Source: Streptomyces sp. CC0208
GTDB lineage: Bacteria > Actinomycetota > Actinomycetes > Streptomycetales > Streptomycetaceae
Length of the DNA: 64,000 nt
NCBI RefSeq assembly: GCF_003443735.1
Contig: NZ_CP031969.1
Coordinates: 744,001-808,000, forward strand
Direction: 5' to 3'
This document shows positions 17,920-24,735 of this stretch, piece by piece. The notes below the pieces were generated by a model. The model was not told the DNA's origin. It ran no database searches and saw only the letters and a list, made by a program, of their open reading frames with translations. A program made the position numbers and the translations under genes. Position 1 is the first letter of the stretch. Every line of letters begins with the position of its first letter.

Positions 17920-18462
17920 ATGCTCGGATTCGTCAGGACCGACAACGAAGCCCTCGTCTCCTGCCTGGGCGACCCTCAGCGTGCCGTCGCCGCCTACCAC
18001 GAACTGCTCCGGCGCGGCTCGGCCGCCCTGGACGCCGTCCGGGCAGGTCTGCGCGACGAGAATCCGGCCGTCCGCGAGGGCTGCTGCCGTCTGCTCGACC
18101 ATCTGGTCGACACCGAGTCCATGGACGCGCTCACCGCCATGGCCGACGACCCCGACGCCCGGGTCAGGATCGCCGCGTTCCACGCGCTGGCCTGCGACCG
18201 GTGCAAGGACGACGCGTGTGCGCCGGGCGCCGAACAGGTCCTGGAACCCGCGCTGCGGCACCTGGCCGACGATCCCGACCCACAGGTGCGCATGCGGGCC
18301 GCCGAGCTCGTCGGCAAGTTCGCCCACACCGACGAGCGAGCCGTCATGGCCCTGGAGGCCAGCCGCGCCGGCGATCCGAGCCCGGCCGTCCGGAAGAAGG
18401 CGGCCTGGTACGCACCCGGCGGAACCATCCACCGGCGAACCGCTCCGCGCGCGTACCGCTGA
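17920..18462 (+). CDS. HEAT-repeat domain protein
   Basis: A 180-aa all-helical protein with about four HEAT/PBS-lyase-like repeats, for example PAVREGCCRLLDHLVD, DARVRIAAFHALACD and PQVRMRAAELVGKFAH. It carries a cysteine pair CDRCKDDAC near 89-96. Such repeats usually hold partner proteins. ATG 17920 is chosen as the first codon of the conserved part; no strong ribosome binding site is visible. It follows the MoxR/VWA pair by 56 nt, so a shared transcript is possible. Its stop is one nucleotide from the stop of the convergent SDR gene. Confidence 0.82.
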   Translation: MLGFVRTDNEALVSCLGDPQRAVAAYHELLRRGSAALDAVRAGLRDENPAVREGCCRLLDHLVDTESMDALTAMADDPDARVRIAAFHALACDRCKDDACAPGAEQVLEPALRHLADDPDPQVRMRAAELVGKFAHTDERAVMALEASRAGDPSPAVRKKAAWYAPGGTIHRRTAPRAYR

Positions 18463-18463
18463 C

Positions 18464-19165
18464 TCAGGCCGCCAGCTGCGGATACAGGGCCGAGAGGTCC
18501 GCGGCGAGGCCGGCCTTCACCTGTCGGGTCAGGTCGTCGGCGAGTACCTCGAAGGCGCCGGACTCGATGCCGTCGAGGGCCTGCGCGGCCACGCTCTCGG
18601 GCGTGACCTTCGGGGCATCGATCTTCGCGGTCATGTCCGTGTCGACGTACCCGACATGCAGTCCGGTGACCTCGATGCCGCGCGGCCTCAGGTCCAGGCG
18701 CAGGGAGTTGGTCTGCGACCACAGCGCCGCCTTGGAAGCGCTGTAGGAACCGGCGACGCCGAGCCACGACAGCACCGAGTGGACGTTGAGGATATGGCCG
18801 CCGCCGTTGCGTTCGATGACCGGCACGAAGGCGCGGGTCACGAGGAGCGGGCCGTAGAAGTTGGTCTCGAACTCGCGGCGGACGTCGTCGACGGGTGCGT
18901 CCAGGAAGCTCGCGTTCACGGACGCGCCGGCGTTGTTGATCAAAAGGGTGACGTCCTGGGCCTGTTCGGCGGCGGCCGCGACGGAGGCGGGGTCGCTCAC
19001 CTCCAGGGCGAGCGGTACCGCGTCGGGGTGGGTGACGGTCCGCGGGTCGCGTGCGGTGGCGTACACCTTCTTCGCCCCACGCTCGTACAGGGCGGTCACC
19101 AGCGCCCGGCCGATGCCGCGGCTGCCGCCGGTGACCAGGGCGACGGAACCTTCGATGGTGGTCAT
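18464..19165 (-). CDS. SDR-family oxidoreductase
   Basis: A 233-aa classical short-chain dehydrogenase with the nucleotide-binding motif TGGSRGIG near 13-20, the structural NNAG motif (LLINNAGAS), a catalytic serine in VHSVLSWL and the YSASK active site. Substrate unknown; cofactor NAD(P). The gene diverges from an MDR oxidoreductase across a 122-nt region holding two TetR-type palindromes, so both are probably induced together by the same ligand. No regulator gene adjoins them. Confidence 0.92.
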   Translation of the reverse strand: MTTIEGSVALVTGGSRGIGRALVTALYERGAKKVYATARDPRTVTHPDAVPLALEVSDPASVAAAAEQAQDVTLLINNAGASVNASFLDAPVDDVRREFETNFYGPLLVTRAFVPVIERNGGGHILNVHSVLSWLGVAGSYSASKAALWSQTNSLRLDLRPRGIEVTGLHVGYVDTDMTAKIDAPKVTPESVAAQALDGIESGAFEVLADDLTRQVKAGLAADLSALYPQLAA

Positions 19166-19188
19166 GAAAAATCTCCAGGAACGTCGAG

Positions 19189-19202
19189 AAACCGATTGGT
19201 TT
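19189..19202. promoter_or_regulatory. TetR-type operator, box 1 (SDR-proximal)
   Basis: AAACCGATTGGTTT is a 14-bp palindrome with one mismatched central pair, 23 bp upstream of the SDR start codon. Box 2 is centred 31 bp away, three helical turns, on the same face of the helix. Confidence 0.65.
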
Positions 19203-19219
19203 ACCTAGACCCACACAGT

Positions 19220-19233
19220 AAACCGATCGGTTT
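19220..19233. promoter_or_regulatory. TetR-type operator, box 2
   Basis: AAACCGATCGGTTT is a perfect 14-bp palindrome. AAACCG...CGGTTT boxes are characteristic of TetR-family regulators of SDR and efflux genes in actinobacteria. Confidence 0.7.
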
Positions 19234-19287
19234 CCGATGGCAAGGCGGGACCTCTTCCCTACGCTCCGAAGCGACGAAGGGGGTCGC

Positions 19288-20262
19288 ATGAAGGCAGTCG
19301 TCCAGGACCGGTACGGCTCGGCGGACACACTGGAGTTGAGGGAGGTCGAGCAGCCCGTACCGGCCGCCGACGAGGTGCTCGTGCGCGTGCACGCGGCCTC
19401 GGTCAACGCCTACGACTGGCACTACCTGCACGGCGACCCGAAGATCGCCCGGCTGTCGTTCGGGCTGCGCGCGCCGAAGGTGCGGATCCGGGGCCGGGAC
19501 TTCGCGGGCCGCGTCGAGGCGGTCGGCGCCGAGGTCAAGGGGCTGCATCCGGGCGACGAGGTGTACGGCGAGGCGGCCGGGACCTTCGCAGAGTTCGTGT
19601 GCGCCAAGGACAGCGAGACGGACCTCAAGCCCGCCGGCCTCTCCTTCGAGCAGGCGGCCGCGATGCCGCTGGCCGCGAACACCGCACTCATCGGACTGCG
19701 GGACGTGGCCCGCGTCAGGGCCGGGCAGTCCGTCCTGGTGAACGGCGCGTCGGGCGGTGTGGGGACCTTCGCCGTACAGCTCGCGAAGGCGTACGGCGCC
19801 GAGGTGACCGGCGTGTGCGGCGCGCGCAACGTCGAGCTCGTCGGATCGCTCGGGGCGGACCAGATCGTCGACTACACCCGGGAGGACTTCACCCGCGCCG
19901 GACGCCGCTACGACGTCGTACTGGATCTGGTGGGCAATCGCTCACTGCGCGATCTGCGGCGCGCCACGGCCCCGGCCGGGACCGTCGTCCTGTCCGGCGG
20001 TGGCGTGTACGAGGGCGGCAGCGTGCTCGGTCCGGTGCGGCTCACGCTCCGGGGACTGCTCCTGTCCCCCTTCGCCCGGCAGCGGGTGCGCCAACTCCCG
20101 GCGAAGGCACGCAAGGACAACCTGGGCGTCCTGCGGGAATTGGCCGAGGCAGGAACGATCGCCCCGGCCGTCGAGCGGATGTATCCGCTGAGCGAGGCGG
20201 CCGAGGCCATCCGGCATCTGGAGGTGGAGCACGCGCGCGCGAAGATCGTCGTCACGGTGTGA
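19288..20262 (+). CDS. NAD(P)-dependent alcohol dehydrogenase / quinone oxidoreductase (MDR family)
   Basis: A 324-aa medium-chain dehydrogenase/reductase: a GroES-like N-terminal domain with GRDFAGRVEAVG and a Rossmann domain with VLVNGASGGVGTFAVQLAK. Zinc ligands of the classical alcohol dehydrogenases are absent, placing it in the zinc-free quinone oxidoreductase/enoyl reductase-like branch. ATG 19288 (MKAVVQDRYG) has an upstream GAAGGGG. It diverges from the SDR gene with shared TetR-type boxes, so the two may act on one class of carbonyl compound (inference). Confidence 0.92.
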   Translation: MKAVVQDRYGSADTLELREVEQPVPAADEVLVRVHAASVNAYDWHYLHGDPKIARLSFGLRAPKVRIRGRDFAGRVEAVGAEVKGLHPGDEVYGEAAGTFAEFVCAKDSETDLKPAGLSFEQAAAMPLAANTALIGLRDVARVRAGQSVLVNGASGGVGTFAVQLAKAYGAEVTGVCGARNVELVGSLGADQIVDYTREDFTRAGRRYDVVLDLVGNRSLRDLRRATAPAGTVVLSGGGVYEGGSVLGPVRLTLRGLLLSPFARQRVRQLPAKARKDNLGVLRELAEAGTIAPAVERMYPLSEAAEAIRHLEVEHARAKIVVTV

Positions 20263-20291
20263 ACGGTGACGGCGCGGGACCGTCGTGAGCC

Positions 20292-20651
20292 TCACTTGCC
20301 CTTCGCGTAGTCCCTCGCCATGCCACCGGCGAAGTCGTAGACCACGCACTGCTCGTCGCCGACGACCCAGGCGTCGTGCCCGGGTGGCAGCACGAAGATG
20401 TCGCCGGGGCCCACTTCGCCCTCGCCGCCCTCGTCCATGACGAAGCGCATGCGGCCCGAGACCACATAGCCGTTGTGGTGGACCTCGCAGCTCTCGGTGC
20501 CCGCGATGGGTCCCACCGACTCGGACCAGCGCCAGCCCGGCTCGAAGGTGCCCACGGCGAAGTCCAGTCCGCTCATGTGGACCGCTTCGAGGTGGCCACG
20601 CGGGAAATCGCGGCGCTCGTCCGGCTTGTCGAGCGTCTTCACCTCAAACAT
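20292..20651 (-). CDS. Cupin-domain protein
   Basis: A 119-aa single-domain cupin. The two conserved cupin motifs are visible: one around CEVHHNGYVVSGRM (metal-ligand histidines) and a PGDIFVLPPGHDAWV stretch. It is probably a small metal-binding beta-barrel protein, but the substrate is unknown. GGGAGAG precedes ATG 20651. It is convergent with the MDR gene across 29 nt and lies about 150 nt downstream of the dehydratase gene, from which a hairpin separates it. Confidence 0.88.
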   Translation of the reverse strand: MFEVKTLDKPDERRDFPRGHLEAVHMSGLDFAVGTFEPGWRWSESVGPIAGTESCEVHHNGYVVSGRMRFVMDEGGEGEVGPGDIFVLPPGHDAWVVGDEQCVVYDFAGGMARDYAKGK

Positions 20652-20665
20652 GACGACTCTCCCTT

Positions 20666-20689
20666 CCGGCCGTGTTGCGGTACGGCCGG
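20666..20689 (-). terminator. Hairpin between dehydratase and cupin genes
   Basis: CCGGCCGT and ACGGCCGG form an 8-bp perfect stem with an 8-nt loop, about 110 nt after the dehydratase stop and just upstream of the cupin start. It could end the dehydratase transcript or act as an operator for the cupin gene. Confidence 0.35.
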
Positions 20690-20801
20690 GGCAGGTCTCC
20701 GTCTCCCGCCCCTTCTGGGCAGCACCGGCGGGGGCCCAGCCCCATCACTCCATCCTCCGCCTGTCCAGGCGGGCCCGCCATCCGGGTGACGGCCGGTCGG
20801 G

Positions 20802-21779
20802 TCAGTCCCCGCCCGCGCAGAGCCGCGCGAAGCGGTCCGCGTCGACATTGCCCCCGGAGACGATCACCCCGATCCGGTCCGGCAGGCCGCTCATCCGGCC
20901 GCTGAGCAGGGCGGCCAGCGGGCTCGCGCCGCTCGGCTCCACGACGATCTTCAGCCGCTCGAAGGCGAACCGCATGGCCGCGCGGATCTCGTCGTCGGAG
21001 GCCAGTGCGATCTCGTCGACCAGGCGCCGGTTCACCGAGAAGGTCAGCTCGCCGGGCGTGTGCAGGGCCTGTCCGTCGGCGATGGTCTTCGGCACCGGGA
21101 TGCTGATGCGCCGCCCCGCCGCCAGGGAGCGCTTGGTGTCGTCGCCGGCCTCCGGTTCCACGCCGATCATGCGGATGCCCGGGTGCAGGCCCTTGGCGGC
21201 GGTCGCGCTGCCCGCCATCAGCCCGCCCCCGCCGACGGGTGCGAGCAGGGCTCCCAACTCTCCTGTCTCCTCCAGAAGTTCGAGGGCCGCCGTGCCCTGT
21301 CCCGCCATCACGTGCGGATGCTCGTACGGCGGGATGAGCGCCAGGCCCCGCTCGGCGGCCAGGGCCTCGGCGATGGCCTCGCGGTCACCGGTGTAGCGGT
21401 CGTACGTGACGATCTCGGCGCCGTACCCCTCGGTGGCCGCGCGCTTGGAGCGCGGGGCGTCCTCGGGCATGACGATCACCGCGCTGGTACCGAGCTCGCG
21501 GGCGGCCAGGGCGACGGCCTGGGCGTGGTTCCCGGAGGAGTAGGCGGCGATGCCCCGGGCCAGTTGATCCGGGGTCAGCCGGGAGGCCGCGTTGTAGGCG
21601 CCGCGGAACTTGAAGGCGCCGACCCGCTGGAAGTTCTCGCACTTGAGGAAGACCTCGGCGCCGACCAGGGCGTCGAGGGTCCGCGAGCGCAGCACCGGTG
21701 TGCGGTGCGCGACGCCCTTGAGCCGGGCGGCGGCCTCCCGGACGTCGTCCAGGGTGACCGGCGGGGTGCTGGTCGTCAC
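20802..21779 (-). CDS. Threonine/serine dehydratase-like PLP enzyme
   Basis: A 325-aa fold-type II PLP enzyme. The Schiff-base lysine lies in GAFKFRGAY (K57), the substrate loop is SSGNHAQ, and the phosphate-binding glycine run is GGGGLMAG. It lacks the C-terminal ACT regulatory domain of biosynthetic IlvA, so it belongs to the catabolic threonine deaminase, serine racemase or hydroxyaspartate dehydratase group. GTG 21779 overlaps the stop of the YheO-type regulator (GTGA), so the two are coupled and the regulator probably senses the same amino acid. Confidence 0.9.
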   Translation of the reverse strand: MTTSTPPVTLDDVREAAARLKGVAHRTPVLRSRTLDALVGAEVFLKCENFQRVGAFKFRGAYNAASRLTPDQLARGIAAYSSGNHAQAVALAARELGTSAVIVMPEDAPRSKRAATEGYGAEIVTYDRYTGDREAIAEALAAERGLALIPPYEHPHVMAGQGTAALELLEETGELGALLAPVGGGGLMAGSATAAKGLHPGIRMIGVEPEAGDDTKRSLAAGRRISIPVPKTIADGQALHTPGELTFSVNRRLVDEIALASDDEIRAAMRFAFERLKIVVEPSGASPLAALLSGRMSGLPDRIGVIVSGGNVDADRFARLCAGGD

Positions 21780-22429
21780 GAGGGCCCTCCAGTGTTCGCC
21801 TGTTTTCGGGACTGGGACAGATAGCTGTACGCGGAGGCACGGGAGATCCCGAGCCGTCCCGCCACCTGCTCGATCGCCCGCCGGACCGCGAACACGCCCC
21901 GTTCGTCCAGGCTGCGGAACAGGTCCAGGCGCCCGGCGCGGTCGAGCAGCGCCCACGACTGGTGCCGGTGCGCGTCGAGCATGACGTCGACGACGGAGTC
22001 GATGTCGTCGCCGAAGATGGTGACGGGTGGTTCCGCGGGGGCGGTGCCGATCCCGGCCAGGGCGCCCAGCAGGGCGTGGACCTCGCTCGCGGCGGTTGCG
22101 TCGACATTGACGCACAGTGCGCCGAACACCGCGCCGGAGGGGTCCCTCAGCAGCATGGTCGACGACTTCACGAGCTTGCCGGTGTCGGTCCGGGTCACGT
22201 AGTTCAGCTCGTCGGCCGCCTCGTCGCCCCGGGCCACCATCCGCATGCCGATCTGGCTCATCGCCCCGCCCACCGTGCGTCCGGTCACCGAGCCGGCGAT
22301 GGCCACCACCGACCTCTCCGGTCTCCGGTAGTCGTGCAGCACCACCTCGCAGACCGGCCCGAAGGTCGCCGCGATCCCGTCGACGACCGATGTGAGCGCG
22401 GCGATGATCGCGTCCCGCTCGGCCTCCAT
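21776..22429 (-). CDS. YheO-type transcriptional regulator (PAS-like sensor plus HTH_22)
   Basis: A 217-aa regulator: an N-terminal YheO/PAS-like ligand domain (VCEVVLHDYRRPERSVVAIA; TMLLRDPSGAVFGALCVN), then a C-terminal HTH_22 domain with GRLGISRASAYSYLSQSR. Relatives include DauR, which controls D-amino-acid catabolism. ATG 22429 is chosen; a GTG one codon upstream is possible. It is translationally coupled to the dehydratase gene, so induction by an amino-acid substrate is likely. Two tandem TCTAGA-containing repeats lie just upstream. Confidence 0.9.
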   Translation of the reverse strand: MEAERDAIIAALTSVVDGIAATFGPVCEVVLHDYRRPERSVVAIAGSVTGRTVGGAMSQIGMRMVARGDEAADELNYVTRTDTGKLVKSSTMLLRDPSGAVFGALCVNVDATAASEVHALLGALAGIGTAPAEPPVTIFGDDIDSVVDVMLDAHRHQSWALLDRAGRLDLFRSLDERGVFAVRRAIEQVAGRLGISRASAYSYLSQSRKQANTGGPS

Positions 22430-22453
22430 CACGGCCTCCCCTCCACCAGTCGC

Positions 22454-22491
22454 TCTAGACTAGCAATCCAGCATCTAGACCACCAGTCCAA
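22454..22491 (-). repeat. Tandem direct repeats upstream of the YheO-type regulator
   Basis: Two copies of an 18-bp unit start at 22454 and 22474, exactly 20 bp apart. Each begins TCTAGAC and ends TCCA, with 14 of 18 positions identical. Spacing of about two turns suggests side-by-side binding of a dimeric regulator, possibly the adjacent regulator itself. Confidence 0.5.
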
Positions 22492-22524
22492 TCCCTTTCC
22501 CTTTCCGGTCTTTGTCCGCGAATC

Positions 22525-22552
22525 TTGACGGCCCGAATGTTACCGGTAACAT
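22525..22552 (+). promoter_or_regulatory. Promoter with overlapping perfect LacI-type operator for the beta-galactosidase operon
   Basis: -35 TTGACG (22525-22530) and -10 TAACAT (22547-22552) are separated by 16 nt. The perfect 16-bp palindrome ATGTTACCGGTAACAT (22537-22552) covers the spacer and the -10 box, so a bound repressor would exclude RNA polymerase. The LacI gene at 27239 closes the same cluster and is the best candidate regulator. Confidence 0.7.
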
Positions 22553-22560
22553 CACTCTCT

Positions 22561-22959
22561 ATGTCCTCGACGCCGATACCCGCGCGCACTCCGGCCACTG
22601 GAGACCGTGCGATACGGCGCCAGGGTGGCCGCGACCGCATGACGGTCTGTCTCCTGCCGGCGTCCGTACGGGAGTTGGCGCCCTACGCGTACGCCGGTGT
22701 CGGTCTGTTCATCGCGCCGATCTTTCCGACCGGCCTGCCCTGGCCGCACCGGGACGCCCCCGGCGCCCGACGGGCCGGCGCCCTGGTCATCGCCGCCTCG
22801 ATGATCGGCGGTGTGGCGGCCGGACCGACGCTGGGCAAGGCCATCGAGTGGTCCGGGATCCGGGCCGTGCCCCTCCTTCTGAGCTGCGTCCCGGCACTGT
22901 GCCTGGCCGCAACCCTCTGGCTCCTCCGCAGCACCCGAACTCCCCTGATCTCCCGCTGA
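22561..22959 (+). pseudogene. MFS sugar transporter remnant with an internal deletion
   Basis: The frame opens with an ATG 9 nt after the promoter and encodes a short hydrophilic N-terminus (MSSTPIPARTPATG...). It then jumps to what reads as the last third of an MFS transporter: LFIAPIFPTGLPW, GALVIAASMIGGVAAGP and LLSCVPALCLAATLWLL, about three membrane helices. Only 132 residues remain of about 400, so helices 1 to 8 or so are missing. It still occupies the transporter position in front of the GH35 genes, and its reading frame is open. A small functional membrane protein is possible but unlikely. Confidence 0.65.
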
Positions 22960-22977
22960 CTCGAAGGGATGCCCCGC

Positions 22978-24735
22978 ATGCCCGCTCTGACGACGTCCTC
23001 CGACGGTTTCCTCCTGCACGGCGAGCCGTTCCGGATCATCTCCGGAGCCATGCACTACTTCCGTATCCACCCCGACCAGTGGACCGACCGGCTGCGCAAG
23101 GCCCGGCTGATGGGCCTCAACACCATCGAGACGTATCTGCCGTGGAACCTCCACGAGCCCGAGCCCGGCACCCTGGTCCTGGACGGCTTCCTCGATCTGC
23201 CCCGGTGGCTGCGCCTCGCCCAGGACGAGGGCCTGCACGTCCTGTTGCGCCCGGGGCCGTTCATCTGCGCCGAGTGGGACGACGGCGGTCTGCCCGCCTG
23301 GCTGCTCGCGGACCCCGACATCCGGCTGCGCAGCAGCGACCCCCGTTTCACCGGGGCGTTCGACGGCTATCTCGACCAACTCCTGCCCGCACTGCGGCCG
23401 TTCATGGCGGCACACGGCGGGCCGGTGATCGCCGTGCAGGTGGAGAACGAGTACGGGGCGTACGGCGACGACACCGCGTATCTCAAGCACGTCCACCAGG
23501 CGCTGCGCGACCGCGGTGTCGAGGAGCTGCTGTACACCTGCGACCAGGCGAGCGCCGAGCACCTGGCGGCCGGTACCCTCCCGGGCACGCTCGCCACGGC
23601 CACCTTCGGCAGCCGGGTCGAGGAGAACCTGGCCGCCCTGCGCACCCATCAGCCTGAAGGCCCGCTGATGTGCTCGGAGTTCTGGGTCGGCTGGTTCGAC
23701 CACTGGGGCGGACCGCACCACGTACGGTCCGCCGCCGACGCCGCGGCCGACCTGGACCGCCTGCTGTCGGCCGGCGCCTCGGTCAACATCTACATGTTCC
23801 ACGGCGGCACCAACTTCGGCTTCACCAACGGCGCCAACCACAAGCACGCCTACGAGCCCACCGTCACGTCCTACGACTACGACGCCCCGCTCACCGAGAG
23901 CGGCGATCCCGGCCCCAAGTACCACGCCTTCCGCGAGGTGATCGCCCACCACACGGCCACGCCCGACGAGCCGGCCCCGGCGCCCGCACTCAAACTCCCG
24001 GTCACCGACGTCGAGTTGGCCCACCGGGCGCCGCTGCTGCCGTACCTCCGCGGGCTGTCGTCGACGGACACCGAGACCCCGGTGACGATGAACGAGCTGG
24101 GCGTGCACACCGGTTACGTGCTCTACCGCACCACGCTGCCCGGCTCGGGCGACGGGCTGCTGCGCTTCCCGGACGGCGTCGGCGACCGCGCGCAGGTCTT
24201 CGTGGACGGCGCCTCCGTGGGCGTACTGGAGCGGGAGCGGCACGACGAGACGCTGTCCGTACGCGTCCCGCACGCCGGTGCCGTTCTCGAGGTCCTGGTG
24301 GAGAACATGGGCGGGGTCAACTACGGGCCGCGTATCGGGGCGCCCAAGGGGCTGCTCGGCCCGGTGTCCTTCCAGGGCACCGAACTGCGCGGCTGGGAGT
24401 GCCGGCCCGTGCCGCTGGACGACCTGGCCGCCGTGCCGTTCGGGCCGTCCACGGCGACCACGGACGCGGTACCCGCCTTCCACCGGGGCACCTTCGAGGT
24501 GGACAGCCCGGCGGACACCTTCCTCTCCCTGCCGGGCTGGACGAAGGGCCAGGCCTGGGTCAACGGCTTCCATCTCGGCCGCTACTGGAACCGCGGCCCC
24601 CAGCACACGCTGTACGTCCCCGCTCCCGTCCTGCGCCCCGGCGCCAACGAACTGGTCCTGCTGGAGCTGCACGCCACCACCGGCACGCGCGCCCAGTTCA
24701 CCGACACGCCCGACCTCGGACCGGAGAGCGATTGA
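22978..24735 (+). CDS. Beta-galactosidase, GH35
   Basis: A 585-aa GH35 enzyme without a signal peptide, so cytoplasmic. The catalytic acid/base is expected in VENEYG (E158) and the nucleophile in CSEFWVGWFDHWG (about E234). The (beta/alpha)8 barrel is followed by jelly-roll domains ending WVNGFHLGRYWNRGPQ, a family hallmark. It would remove terminal beta-galactose from imported oligosaccharides. ATG 22978 has GAAGGG 9 nt upstream; an ATG at 22969 is too close to that site. The stop overlaps the next GH35-type gene. Confidence 0.93.
   Translation: MPALTTSSDGFLLHGEPFRIISGAMHYFRIHPDQWTDRLRKARLMGLNTIETYLPWNLHEPEPGTLVLDGFLDLPRWLRLAQDEGLHVLLRPGPFICAEWDDGGLPAWLLADPDIRLRSSDPRFTGAFDGYLDQLLPALRPFMAAHGGPVIAVQVENEYGAYGDDTAYLKHVHQALRDRGVEELLYTCDQASAEHLAAGTLPGTLATATFGSRVEENLAALRTHQPEGPLMCSEFWVGWFDHWGGPHHVRSAADAAADLDRLLSAGASVNIYMFHGGTNFGFTNGANHKHAYEPTVTSYDYDAPLTESGDPGPKYHAFREVIAHHTATPDEPAPAPALKLPVTDVELAHRAPLLPYLRGLSSTDTETPVTMNELGVHTGYVLYRTTLPGSGDGLLRFPDGVGDRAQVFVDGASVGVLERERHDETLSVRVPHAGAVLEVLVENMGGVNYGPRIGAPKGLLGPVSFQGTELRGWECRPVPLDDLAAVPFGPSTATTDAVPAFHRGTFEVDSPADTFLSLPGWTKGQAWVNGFHLGRYWNRGPQHTLYVPAPVLRPGANELVLLELHATTGTRAQFTDTPDLGPESD

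Noticed and set aside
22474..22491. A DasR dre site upstream of the YheO-type regulator
   Set aside because: Only one half (TCTAGACCACCA) matches the dre consensus; the other arm does not. The tandem-repeat reading fits better.
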